In this document: positions 51,010 through 59,715 of the stretch, piece after piece | Numbering within the stretch: position 1 is the first letter of the stretch | Layout: every line of letters begins with the position of its first letter | Source: an uncultured Roseovarius sp. | Lineage (GTDB): Bacteria > Pseudomonadota > Alphaproteobacteria > Rhodobacterales > Rhodobacteraceae | Direction of reading: 5' to 3' | NCBI RefSeq assembly: GCF_947259555.1 | Contig: NZ_CAMYMD010000025.1 | Span: forward strand, 1-64,000 | Length of the DNA: 64,000 bases | Notes under the pieces: generated by a model | Databases searched by the model: none | Seen by the model: only the letters and a program-made list of their open reading frames with translations | What the model was told of the DNA's origin: nothing | Position numbers and translations under genes: made by a program

Positions 51010-51794
51010 TGGGCTGGCAGGCGATCCGCATCTGGACCGTGCTGGTCTATGGCTTCATGTTCCTGCCGGTGGCGGTGGTGGTGCTCTTGTCGTTCAACGC
51101 CAATCAGTTCGGCAGTTTCCCGATGACCGGCATGTCGCTGCGCTGGTTCGAGGAATTGTGGAACAACGACGCGGTGATGCGCGCCTTTCGCACCTCGATC
51201 GTGCTGGGGCTGATGACGGCGGTGATCTCGACCACGCTGGGCATTCTCGCGAGCCTTGCGCTGGTGCGCTACAAGATCCCCGGGCGCAACACGATCACAA
51301 CGCTGCTGATCGCACCCATTCTGGTGCCCGAGGTGGTGCTGGCGGTGGCGCTTTTGCTGTTTCTCAACTGGCTTGGCCTTGGCAAGAGTTTCGCCTTGCT
51401 GCTGGCGGGACACGTCATCTTTACCCTGCCTTTCGTGATCCTCGTGGTGCAGGCGCGGCTGGTGTCGATCAAGCGCGACGTCGAAGAGGCGGCCCTCAGC
51501 CTCGGGGCCTCGCCGGTGCAGACGTTTTTCTCGGTCACGCTGCCGCTGATGCTTCCGGCGGTGGCTGCCGGCGCGCTCTTTGCCTTCACCATCAGTTTCG
51601 ACGACATCACCGGCACGCTCTTCTGGAAGCCGGGTGGGGTGGAGACCGTGCCGACGCAGATCTTCTCGATGCTGCGCAATTCGATCAGCCCGGAAATCAA
51701 CGCGCTTGGCACGGTGATGATCGTGATGACCGTGGGCCTGCCGCTACTAGGTGCGGCGGTGGCCCGCAAACTCGCCATGAAAAGCGGCACTTAA
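51009..51794 (+). CDS. ABC transporter permease, PotC-like
   Basis: A 261-residue protein with six predicted helices. FEELWNNDAVMRAFRTSIVLG near residue 46 is typical of PotC, and EEAALSLGASPVQTFFSVTL near 160 is the ATPase-coupling loop. It follows potB-like directly and precedes the binding-protein gene by 35 bases. Confidence 0.92.
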   Translation: MGWQAIRIWTVLVYGFMFLPVAVVVLLSFNANQFGSFPMTGMSLRWFEELWNNDAVMRAFRTSIVLGLMTAVISTTLGILASLALVRYKIPGRNTITTLLIAPILVPEVVLAVALLLFLNWLGLGKSFALLLAGHVIFTLPFVILVVQARLVSIKRDVEEAALSLGASPVQTFFSVTLPLMLPAVAAGALFAFTISFDDITGTLFWKPGGVETVPTQIFSMLRNSISPEINALGTVMIVMTVGLPLLGAAVARKLAMKSGT

Positions 51795-51829
51795 GAACCG
51801 CATTAACCCTCAACAAGGAGATATGAAAA

Positions 51830-52972
51830 ATGGACAATACCAAACGTTATGAACGCCTGCTGGAGCGCTATCGCAATGGCGATCTGGACCGGCGCAATTT
51901 TCTGGGGCTGATCGGGGCGGCGGGCCTCGCCTACGGCGTGCAGACGCCCTTTGCCAAGTTCGCCCATGCGCAGGACGTGCAACAGGTCCGCTTCGACGGC
52001 TGGGGCGGTGTCGTGTCCGAGGCGTTCCGCGAGCATGCCTTTGAGCCTTACACCAAGGAGACCGGCATCGAGGTTGTGGACGGCACCTTTGCGGGCAGCG
52101 ACGAATATCTCGCGCAGGTCCGCTCCAGCCAGGAGGGCGAATACAACATCGCGCATCTGTCGGGCGTGTTCGATTACGCCCGCTACGTCAATTTCGGCCT
52201 GACGGTGGAACTCAACCTCGACAACATCCCCAACATGTCGCTGGTGATGGATGCGCTGACCAGCGCGTTTCGGGGTGTGACGCCGGATTACCTGTCGGCT
52301 GTGCCTTATGATTACGGCACCACGGGTCTGGCCTATAACCGCAAGTATATTTCGGACGAGGAGATGAAGGAGAAAGGCGCCAGCATCCTGATCGACGAGG
52401 CCTACAAGGGCAAGATCGGTGGTTGGGGCGAATGGCGCACACGGATCTGGTACGGCGCGCTGCAGACGGGCCAAGACCCCAACAACATTCAGGATATGGA
52501 GGCCGTCTGGGACGCGATCCGCAGTCATCGCGATCTGGCGCTGAAATACTGGTCGTCAGGCGCGGAACTGATGAGCCTTCTGGCCGAGGAAGAAATCTAC
52601 GTGACCGAAGGCTGGTCGGGCCGCATCGCGGCGCTGCAGCAGCAGGGCCACGATATCGGCTATTACGACGCGCCCGGCAGCTTTGCCTGGCAGGAATGCC
52701 TGCACGTGCTCAAGGGCAGCCCGGTCGAGGCCTGCGAGGAACTCCTGAACTTCATGCTGGCCCCGGAGACCTCCATCGCCGTGGCCGAAGGGCAGAACTA
52801 TCCGCCCGCGCTCGACGGGACCAAGGTCGATTTGGGTGACAAGATCCCGACGCTGCCGGCCTATGATCCGACCGGCACGCTCGACTCGCTCACCTTCGCC
52901 GATCCCAACTACTGGAACGGCAATGAGGCAGAGTGGTCCGAGACCTTCAGCCGCGTGCAGCGCGGCTACTGA
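51830..52972 (+). CDS. Polyamine-type ABC substrate-binding protein (PotD-like)
   Basis: A 380-residue exported protein with a twin-arginine leader preceded by a short extension (LDRRNFLGLIGAAGLAYGV at residues 19-37). The mature chain starts near residue 48 (QDVQQVRFDGWGGV). SAVPYDYGTTGLAYNRKY near 155 and EGWSGRIAALQQQGHDIGYY near 260 fit spermidine/putrescine-binding relatives. Acidic and aromatic residues of the family suggest a cationic ligand. The ligand itself cannot be read from sequence. Confidence 0.9.
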   Translation: MDNTKRYERLLERYRNGDLDRRNFLGLIGAAGLAYGVQTPFAKFAHAQDVQQVRFDGWGGVVSEAFREHAFEPYTKETGIEVVDGTFAGSDEYLAQVRSSQEGEYNIAHLSGVFDYARYVNFGLTVELNLDNIPNMSLVMDALTSAFRGVTPDYLSAVPYDYGTTGLAYNRKYISDEEMKEKGASILIDEAYKGKIGGWGEWRTRIWYGALQTGQDPNNIQDMEAVWDAIRSHRDLALKYWSSGAELMSLLAEEEIYVTEGWSGRIAALQQQGHDIGYYDAPGSFAWQECLHVLKGSPVEACEELLNFMLAPETSIAVAEGQNYPPALDGTKVDLGDKIPTLPAYDPTGTLDSLTFADPNYWNGNEAEWSETFSRVQRGY

Positions 52973-52994
52973 GCGATCCGGCTCGCAAAGAGTG

Positions 52995-53040
52995 CCAAGG
53001 CCGTTGAAACGGCCTTGGTCACGCAATTTCGAAATTGCGT
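52995..53040 (+). repeat. Two tandem hairpins between the binding-protein and ATPase genes
   Basis: CCAAGGCCGTT-ga-AACGGCCTTGG (52995-53018) has perfect 11-base arms. ACGCAATTTC/GAAATTGCGT (53021-53040) is a perfect 20-base palindrome with a TTCGAA core, close in sequence to the middle element at 26794-26813. The pair probably limits read-through or stabilises the upstream message. Confidence 0.7.
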
Positions 53041-53080
53041 GCCCGCCGCCCCGCGCGGCCTCGCAACATAGGAGACCGCG

Positions 53081-54151
53081 ATGAGCGCCGTCACCCTGCA
53101 AGACATCGTCAAGCGTTTCGGCAGCTTCACCGCCGTGCATCGCACCACGCTGGAGATCCCCGAAGGCGCGTTTGTCACGCTGCTCGGCCCTTCGGGCTGT
53201 GGCAAGACCACCAACCTGCGGATGATCGCCGGGCTTCTCGACCCGAGCGAGGGCGAGATCCTGATCGGAGGCAAACGCGTCAATGACGTGCCCATTCACA
53301 AGCGCAACCTTGGCCTAGTCTTTCAGAACTACGCGCTTTTTCCGCATAAAACCGTGGCCGAGAACGTGGCCTTCGGCCTGAAATACCGCGACGTGCCAAA
53401 ATCCGAGATCCCGGCCAAGGTGCAGGACGCGCTGGAGCTGGTGCAACTGCCCAATGTCGGCGACCGCTATCCCAAGGAACTGTCGGGCGGCCAGCAACAG
53501 CGCATCGCGCTGGCCCGTGCCATCGTGATCGAGCCGGATGTGCTGCTTCTGGACGAGCCGCTCTCGGCGCTCGATGCCAACCTGCGCGAGGATATGCGCG
53601 TGGAGTTGAAGCGCATTCAGGAGCGCATCGGCGTGACGACCGTTTTCGTCACGCACGATCAATCCGAGGCGTTGGCCATGTCCGATCTGATCGTCGTGAT
53701 GTCCGAAGGACGCGTGGAGCAGGTGGGCAAGCCCGAAGAGGTCTACAACACGCCTGCCTCGGAATTCGTCGCCAACTTCCTCGGGGCGTCCAACATCACC
53801 GAGGCGCAATGTATCGAGCATGGCGCGAGCGTGGTGGTCGAGGATGCGACCTTTGGCAAGGTCACCGTGCCCGCCGCCAAGGCACCTAACCTGACCGGCA
53901 CGGGCAAGGCCAAGCTGGTGGTGCGTGCCGAAAAGCTCTTGCTTGCGAGGGATGCCGCCCCCGAGGGCGTGATCTCGGTGCCCGCCACCGTGGAGACCGT
54001 GGATTATCAGGGGCAGGCGGTGCGTTATTTCGTGCGTGTGGGCGAGGCGCAGCTGCAAGCCATCAACATGATCGACGAGCGCCCCTTTGCCGCGGGCGAC
54101 GCGGTCAATCTGCATCTGCGTCCGCAGGATTGCGCGGCGCTTCCGGGATAA
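53081..54151 (+). CDS. Polyamine-type ABC transporter ATPase (PotA-like)
   Basis: A 356-residue ATPase with Walker A GPSGCGKTT at residues 36-44, signature LSGGQQQRIALARAI near 133, Walker B VLLLDEPLSALD near 156, and switch His in VFVTHDQSEA. A C-terminal TOBE-type regulatory domain follows from about residue 240. It completes the transporter, and its stop is four bases before the aminotransferase start. Confidence 0.94.
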   Translation: MSAVTLQDIVKRFGSFTAVHRTTLEIPEGAFVTLLGPSGCGKTTNLRMIAGLLDPSEGEILIGGKRVNDVPIHKRNLGLVFQNYALFPHKTVAENVAFGLKYRDVPKSEIPAKVQDALELVQLPNVGDRYPKELSGGQQQRIALARAIVIEPDVLLLDEPLSALDANLREDMRVELKRIQERIGVTTVFVTHDQSEALAMSDLIVVMSEGRVEQVGKPEEVYNTPASEFVANFLGASNITEAQCIEHGASVVVEDATFGKVTVPAAKAPNLTGTGKAKLVVRAEKLLLARDAAPEGVISVPATVETVDYQGQAVRYFVRVGEAQLQAINMIDERPFAAGDAVNLHLRPQDCAALPG

Positions 54152-54155
54152 GAGA

Positions 54156-55508
54156 ATGAACGTGAAACCCTCTCACCTTTTCTATCAGGGACGCGAGCGC
54201 AAGCCGGTGCTCGATCAGGCGCGCGGCGTCTACATGTGGGATGTGGATGGCAAGCGCTATCTGGACGGATCAAGCGGCGCGATGGTCTGCAATATCGGCC
54301 ATTCCAACGAGAATGTGCTTGAGGCGATGCGCCGTCAGATGGAGAAATCCACTTTTGGGTATCGCCTGCATTTCGAGACCGAGGCATCCGAGAAACTCGC
54401 CGCCAAGACCGCCGCCTTGTGCCCCGCGGGCCTCAACCGGGTGTTCTTCGTCTCGGGCGGGTCCGAGGCGGTGGAATCGGCGCTGAAGCTGGCGCGGCAA
54501 TACGCGCTCGCGACCGGCGAGGGCAGCCGGTGGAAGATCATCAGCCGCGCGCCCTCCTATCACGGCTGCACGCTCGGCGCGCTCGCCATCACGTCTTATG
54601 CGCCGCTGACCGATCCCTTCGCGCCGATGATGCAAGCGATGCCCAAGGTGCCTGCCCCGCGCGCCTATCTCGACGGGCTTGACCCAGAGGACGAGGCGAC
54701 AGGCCACCATTACGCCGACATGCTGGAGGCGAAGATACTGGAGGAAGGCCCCGAGAGCGTGCTGGCCTTCGTGGTCGAGCCGATCGGCGGCGCCTCGACC
54801 GGCGCGCTGGTGCCGCCCAAGGGTTATATGGAGCGGGTGCAGGAGATTTGCCGCCGATATGGCGTGCTGCTGATCCTCGACGAGGTCATGACCGGCGCGG
54901 GGCGCACGGGCAGGTTCCTCGCGTCCGAGCATTGGGGGCTGACGCCGGATATCGCTGTCATGTCCAAGGGCTTCGCCGCCGGTTACGTGCCGCTTGGCGC
55001 GATGGTGGCGCATGAGCGGCTGGTCGAGGCGGTGCTGGATGCGGGCGGGTTCCTGCATGGCTACACCTATGCCGGCAACCCGCTGGCCTGCGCCGCCGGT
55101 CTGGCCGTGATCGACGAGATCGAGCGGCAGGATCTGGTGGGCAACGCCGCGCGGATGGGCCTGAAACTCAAGGACCGGCTGGAGGGCCTGATGCAGCGCT
55201 ATGCCATCGTCGGCGACGTCCGCGGCAAGGGGCTGCTGACGGCGTTCGAGTTCATGGCCGACCGGGGCAGCAAGGCCCCGCTGCCGAAGCACCTGAATGC
55301 CTTCAACCGCTTCGTGCAGATCGCCTATGACAAGGGGTTGATCGTCTACTCGCGCCGCACCCGCGACGGGGTGGAGGGCGATCATATCATCATTGCCCCC
55401 CCGATGATCGTCACGGAAACGCATCTCGACGAGATCACCGAGATGCTGGATGCCTCTTTGGCAGAGTTCACCGAGGAAATCCGCCCCGCGCTGGGCCGGG
55501 CGGTGTAA
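54156..55508 (+). CDS. Class III PLP aminotransferase of the polyamine-type operon
   Basis: The ATG at 54156 gives a 450-residue enzyme. Landmarks are FFVSGGSEAVESALKLARQY near residue 97, SYHGCTLGALAITSY near 134, LILDEVMTGAGRTG near 239 and PLP lysine Lys271 in AVMSKGFAAGYVP. It resembles omega- and beta-amino acid aminotransferases. The stop overlaps the BKACE start (TAATG), so its product is probably the beta-keto acid that BKACE cleaves. This is the second such pair in the window. Confidence 0.92.
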   Translation: MNVKPSHLFYQGRERKPVLDQARGVYMWDVDGKRYLDGSSGAMVCNIGHSNENVLEAMRRQMEKSTFGYRLHFETEASEKLAAKTAALCPAGLNRVFFVSGGSEAVESALKLARQYALATGEGSRWKIISRAPSYHGCTLGALAITSYAPLTDPFAPMMQAMPKVPAPRAYLDGLDPEDEATGHHYADMLEAKILEEGPESVLAFVVEPIGGASTGALVPPKGYMERVQEICRRYGVLLILDEVMTGAGRTGRFLASEHWGLTPDIAVMSKGFAAGYVPLGAMVAHERLVEAVLDAGGFLHGYTYAGNPLACAAGLAVIDEIERQDLVGNAARMGLKLKDRLEGLMQRYAIVGDVRGKGLLTAFEFMADRGSKAPLPKHLNAFNRFVQIAYDKGLIVYSRRTRDGVEGDHIIIAPPMIVTETHLDEITEMLDASLAEFTEEIRPALGRAV

Positions 55509-56434
55509 TGCGCGAGATCATCATCACCTGCGCGCTCACCGGCTCGATCCACACGCCCTCGATGTCGCCGCACCTGCCGGTGACCGCCGACGAGATCGCA
55601 AAGGCGGGCGTCGAGGCGGCAGAGGCGGGCGCGTCGATCCTGCACCTGCACGCGCGCGATCCCGAAACCGGCCGCCCTTCTGCCGATCCCGACCATTTCC
55701 GCGCCTTCCTGCCGCGCCTCAAACAGGGCTGCGACGCGGTGCTCAACCTCTCCACGGGCGGCAGCGCGGTGATGAGCCTCGATGAGCGTCTGGCCGCCCC
55801 CAAGGAGGCCGCCCCGGAAATGGCCTCGCTCAACATGGGCACGATGAATTTCGCGCTCTACCCGATGGCCGAGCGGATCACCGACTGGCAGCATGACTGG
55901 GAAAAGCCGTTTCTCGAAGGCTCCGATGATCTGGTGTTCAAGAACACCCCGCGCGACATTGCCCGTATCCTCACCGAGTTGGGGCAGGAGCGCGGCGCGC
56001 GGTTCGAATTTGAATGCTACGATCTGGGCCATCTCTACATGCTGCGCCATTTTGCCGACAGGGGCCTGATCGAGGCGCCGTTCTTCATTCAATTCGTATT
56101 TGGCGTGCTCGGCGGCATGGGGCCGGACCCGGAAAACCTGAGCCACATGGTGCGCATCGCCGACAAGCTCTTCGGTGCGGATTATATGTTCTCGGTGCTG
56201 GCTGCGGGCCGCCACCAGATGCCGATGGCGGCGCAGGCGGCGGCGATGGGCGGGCATGTGCGCGTGGGGCTGGAGGACAGCCTGACGATTGCGCGCGGCA
56301 CGCTCGCGCGGTCCAATGCCGAGCAGGTGGAGAAAGTGCGCGGCATTGTCGAGGCCATGGGGCGCGAGGTGGTGGATGCCGACGGTGCGCGCCGTCTGCT
56401 GCGCCTCAAGGGCGCGGACCGGACGGCGATCTGA
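55508..56434 (+). CDS. BKACE family (DUF849) beta-keto acid cleavage enzyme
   Basis: A 308-residue protein of normal BKACE length. It has TCALTGSIHTPSMSPHLP at the N terminus, the zinc motif HLHARD near residue 48, LNLSTGGSAVMS near 80 and VRVGLEDSL near 256, keeping the Arg, Glu and Asp of the catalytic site. It would react a beta-keto acid with acetyl-CoA to give acetoacetate and an acyl-CoA shortened by two carbons. The neighbours suggest an amino- or acetamido-substituted substrate. Confidence 0.9.
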   Translation: MREIIITCALTGSIHTPSMSPHLPVTADEIAKAGVEAAEAGASILHLHARDPETGRPSADPDHFRAFLPRLKQGCDAVLNLSTGGSAVMSLDERLAAPKEAAPEMASLNMGTMNFALYPMAERITDWQHDWEKPFLEGSDDLVFKNTPRDIARILTELGQERGARFEFECYDLGHLYMLRHFADRGLIEAPFFIQFVFGVLGGMGPDPENLSHMVRIADKLFGADYMFSVLAAGRHQMPMAAQAAAMGGHVRVGLEDSLTIARGTLARSNAEQVEKVRGIVEAMGREVVDADGARRLLRLKGADRTAI

Positions 56435-56437
56435 ACC

Positions 56438-56920
56438 ATGGTGACGGAGTTTCGCGCGGTGAGAACGGAGGCGGATCTGGTCCTGCTGGATCGTGCCTTG
56501 CGCGCGCTCAGCGATGATCTGGGCGATACGCACCGGGCAGGGCTCGACGCCTTGCGCAAGGGGCTGATGGGCGATACGCCAGCGGCCTACGGGCTTCTGG
56601 CGGTAGAGCGGGACGTGATCGGCGCGGCGCTCTACAGCCCGTTGTTTTCCACTGCGCAGGGGGCGGCGGGGGTCTATGTCTCTGACCTCTGGGTCGATGC
56701 GGCGACCCGGGGGCAGGGGGCCGGGCGGCACCTGCTGGTCGAGGTGGCGCATCGGGCCGGGGCGCAATGGGGCGCGGCATGGATGACGCTGGCAGTTTAC
56801 GGTCACAGCACCGCCTCGCGCCGGTTCTATGAACGTCTCGGCTTTGCGCCGCAGGACCGCGTGACACAGATGCGCCTGCCACAGGCAGGATTTCACAGAC
56901 TGAAGGGAGAGGGCAGATGA
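56438..56920 (+). CDS. GNAT-family N-acetyltransferase
   Basis: A 160-residue acetyltransferase with the acetyl-CoA loop WVDAATRGQGAGRHLL near residue 85 and VYGHSTASRRFYERLGF near 124. Its place between BKACE and a deacetylase suggests it acetylates an amine of the pathway, for example the omega-amino group of a beta-amino acid before transamination. It overlaps the deacetylase gene by four bases. The acceptor is inferred. Confidence 0.88.
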   Translation: MVTEFRAVRTEADLVLLDRALRALSDDLGDTHRAGLDALRKGLMGDTPAAYGLLAVERDVIGAALYSPLFSTAQGAAGVYVSDLWVDAATRGQGAGRHLLVEVAHRAGAQWGAAWMTLAVYGHSTASRRFYERLGFAPQDRVTQMRLPQAGFHRLKGEGR

Positions 56921-57945
56921 AGGCCATTTTCGACGACCGCCAGTGGCAGCACGACCCGCAGCATTTCATGGCCAACGGCGTCATCCAGCCCAGCCCCGAA
57001 CAGCCCGAGCGCATCGCCCGTCTGACCGATGGCGCGCGCAAGGCGGGCTGCGAATTGACTGCACCGAAGGATGCCGGTCTTGGCCCCATCGCGGCGCTCC
57101 ATTCGCCAGAGTATGTGACCTTCCTGCGCAACATCCACACCCGCTGGCAGCGCATCGACGGCGGCGGGCCGGAGGTGATCCCCAACATCCACCCCGCCAC
57201 GCGCGGCGACAATTACCCGAAATCCGCCGTGGGGCAGGCAGGCTATCATCAGGCCGATACCGCCTGTCCCATCGGCGCAGGCACGTGGGAGGCCGCCTAT
57301 TGGTCGGCGCAGAGCGCCGTCACCGGGGCCGATCTGCTGGAGCAGGGCGAACGCGCCGCCTACGCCCTCTGCCGCCCGCCGGGGCACCATGCCTTCGGCG
57401 ATCTGGCGGGGGGATTCTGTTTTCTCAATAACGCATCCATCGCCGCCGAACGACTGCGTATGGCCGGGCGGCGCACCGCCATCCTCGACGTGGACGTGCA
57501 TCACGGCAATGGCACGCAGGGCATTTTCTACGACTGCGATGATGTGCTGACCGTCTCGATCCATGCCGATCCCGAACGCTTCTACCCGTTCTTCTGGGGC
57601 CATGCGTCCGAACGCGGCGAGGGGCGTGGCATGGGCTACAACCTCAACCTGCCGCTGCCGCGCAAGACCGGTGATGACGACTACCTGCGCACGCTCGACC
57701 GCGCGCTGGAGCGGATCGTGAATTTCGGGGCCGATGCGGTGGTCGTCGCCCTCGGCCTCGACGCCTACGAGGGCGATCCGTTCCAGGGCCTCGCCATCAC
57801 CACGCCGGGGTTCGGGCGCATCGGTGCGGCCATTGCGGGCCTCGGGTTGCCCACGCTGTTCGTGCAGGAGGGCGGCTATCTCTGCGAGGAGTTGGGCCAG
57901 AACCTCACCGCCACGCTGACCGGCTTCGAGGGGGCGCAGGTATGA
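56917..57945 (+). CDS. Acetylpolyamine amidohydrolase-like zinc deacetylase
   Basis: A 342-residue protein of the histone deacetylase superfamily, matching the 341-residue length of bacterial acetylpolyamine amidohydrolases. The catalytic pair is His157-His158 (PPGHHAFGD). Zinc ligands are Asp193 and His195 (DVDVHHGNGT) and Asp282 (LGLDAYEGD). It removes acetyl groups from amines. Its presence next to a GNAT enzyme and a polyamine-type transporter implies an acetylated amine intermediate. Confidence 0.92.
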   Translation: MKAIFDDRQWQHDPQHFMANGVIQPSPEQPERIARLTDGARKAGCELTAPKDAGLGPIAALHSPEYVTFLRNIHTRWQRIDGGGPEVIPNIHPATRGDNYPKSAVGQAGYHQADTACPIGAGTWEAAYWSAQSAVTGADLLEQGERAAYALCRPPGHHAFGDLAGGFCFLNNASIAAERLRMAGRRTAILDVDVHHGNGTQGIFYDCDDVLTVSIHADPERFYPFFWGHASERGEGRGMGYNLNLPLPRKTGDDDYLRTLDRALERIVNFGADAVVVALGLDAYEGDPFQGLAITTPGFGRIGAAIAGLGLPTLFVQEGGYLCEELGQNLTATLTGFEGAQV

Positions 57946-59045
57946 CCGATATCATCGTCATCGGCGGCGGCATCGCAGGGGTCAGTGCCGCGGCGGAATG
58001 CGCCCGCGCGGGGGCCGACGTGACCGTGCTGGAGAGCGAGCCGCAGATAGGCTATCACGCGACGGGGCGCTCAGCGGCGATCTTTATCCGCAATTACGGC
58101 AACGCGACGCTGCGCGCGCTCAACGCCTTGGCCGAGCCGATCTTCGAGCAGCCCGGCGAGATCAGCGACAAACCGATCCTCAGCCCCCGGGGCGAGCTTA
58201 TGGTCGCCTCCGAGGAAGAATTGCCGGTGCTCGACGCCTATCTTGACGGCGCGGTCGGGGTGGAGCGGCTGACCGGACAGGAGGCCGCCGAGATCGTCCC
58301 CATCCTGCGCCCCGAGCGCATCGCGGGCGCGATGATCGAGCGCGACGCGCGCGGTATCGACGTGGATCTGCTGTTGCAAGGCTACGCAAGGATGCTGCGC
58401 GCACGGGCTGGGTGCATTGTCACCGGCGCTCCGGTGCAGGCGCTGCACCATGAATCCGGGCAATGGCACGTGGAAACGGCACAGGGCAGCTTTGCTGCGC
58501 CAACAATCGTCAATGCCGCCGGGGCATGGGCCGATGAAATCGCCGCCATGGCCGGTCTGCCGCGCCTCGGGCTGCAACCCTATCGCCGCTCCGCTGCGAT
58601 CATTCCTGCCCCAGAAGGCCATGACACCGAGCATTGGCCGATCTTCGGCTCCATAGCCGAGACCTGGTACGCCAAGCCCGAGGCGGGCAAGCTGATGGTC
58701 TCGCCCGCCGACGAGGACCCGGTCGATCCCCACGACGCCTGGCCCGAGGATATGGTGCTGGCCGAGGGCCTCTACCGGTTCGAGCAGGCGGTGACGCATG
58801 AGGTCACCCGGCTGGAGCATAGCTGGGCAGGTTTGCGCACCTTCGCGCCCGACCGCACGCCGGTCGCAGGGTTCGATCCGCGCGCGCAAGGGTTCTTTTG
58901 GCTGGCCGGTCAGGGTGGCTACGGTGTGCAGACTGCACCGGCGCTGTCGACAGTGACGGCCGCGTTGATCAAGGGCGAGGTGCCGCAATTGCATCCATCA
59001 GTTTTGGCAGCACTATCACCCGAACGTTTCAGCCCTTCGCCCTGA
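57942..59045 (+). CDS. DauA-like FAD-dependent amino acid dehydrogenase
   Basis: The 367-residue protein opens with IIVIGGGIAGVSAAAECA, the FAD Rossmann motif, and GYHATGRSAAIFIRNYGN near residue 45, close to D-arginine dehydrogenase (DauA). The DAO family ends in a C-terminal FAD motif, here QGGYGVQTAPALS near residue 325. It probably oxidises an amine or D-amino acid, plausibly cationic. Its end overlaps the convergent GntR gene by 17 bases. Confidence 0.85.
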   Translation: MTDIIVIGGGIAGVSAAAECARAGADVTVLESEPQIGYHATGRSAAIFIRNYGNATLRALNALAEPIFEQPGEISDKPILSPRGELMVASEEELPVLDAYLDGAVGVERLTGQEAAEIVPILRPERIAGAMIERDARGIDVDLLLQGYARMLRARAGCIVTGAPVQALHHESGQWHVETAQGSFAAPTIVNAAGAWADEIAAMAGLPRLGLQPYRRSAAIIPAPEGHDTEHWPIFGSIAETWYAKPEAGKLMVSPADEDPVDPHDAWPEDMVLAEGLYRFEQAVTHEVTRLEHSWAGLRTFAPDRTPVAGFDPRAQGFFWLAGQGGYGVQTAPALSTVTAALIKGEVPQLHPSVLAALSPERFSPSP

Positions 59046-59715
59046 TTGAGGCGAACTTGCGCAGAAGGTGGTCTTTCATCAACCGGCCCGTGCGGTCTGA
59101 ATCCCGGGCGCGCAGGGCATCCAGAATAGCCTCGTGTTCCTCGACCGCCGCGCACCAGCGTTCAGGCGTCAGATTAGCCTGATACCGCGCGCGCTGAACG
59201 CGGAAGGCCAGCAATTCATGCGAGCGCAGCAATGTCTCGTTACCTGCCGCGGCAAGAATGGCTCTATGTATAGCTTGATTGATCCGAAAATAGGTCGGGC
59301 GATCCGCCTCTTCATACGTGCGGCGCAGCGCGTGCGTCATCTCCGCGATTTCGTCAAGCGTGTCATCACCCGCGGACTCAGCGGCCAGCTCCCCCGCCAA
59401 TCCCTCAAGGGCCGCGAGGACGCAAAACACTTCGGCCAGTTCAGCCTCGCTCTGGCGGGTGATCACGGCACCGCGATGCGGGATGAGATCGAGCAGCCCC
59501 TCGGCGGCCAGCACCTTGAGCGCCTCTCGCAGAGGCGTGCGGGACACGCCGAATTGCTCGGTCAGTGCCTTCTCGTTGATCTTCTCACCGGGCTGCAACT
59601 GGCCTTCGAGGATCATCTGCCGCAGGCGGTTGGTGATCTCGACAGCCAGCGCTGTGCGGCCGATGGGATCGGGTTTAAGGGCGGTCATCGGGGCCTCTTG
59701 GCGTTGGTCATCCAT
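59029..59715 (-). CDS. GntR/FadR-family transcriptional regulator
   Basis: A 228-residue GntR protein: N-terminal winged helix (LRQMILEGQLQPGEKINEKA, then LTEQFGVSRTPLREALKVLA) and an all-helical FCD ligand-binding domain from about residue 85. It begins inside the end of the dehydrogenase gene (8-base overlap) and is its co-transcribed regulator. The 19-base palindrome upstream of the dehydrogenase is a good candidate for its operator. Confidence 0.9.
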   Translation of the reverse strand: MDDQRQEAPMTALKPDPIGRTALAVEITNRLRQMILEGQLQPGEKINEKALTEQFGVSRTPLREALKVLAAEGLLDLIPHRGAVITRQSEAELAEVFCVLAALEGLAGELAAESAGDDTLDEIAEMTHALRRTYEEADRPTYFRINQAIHRAILAAAGNETLLRSHELLAFRVQRARYQANLTPERWCAAVEEHEAILDALRARDSDRTGRLMKDHLLRKFASIRAKG

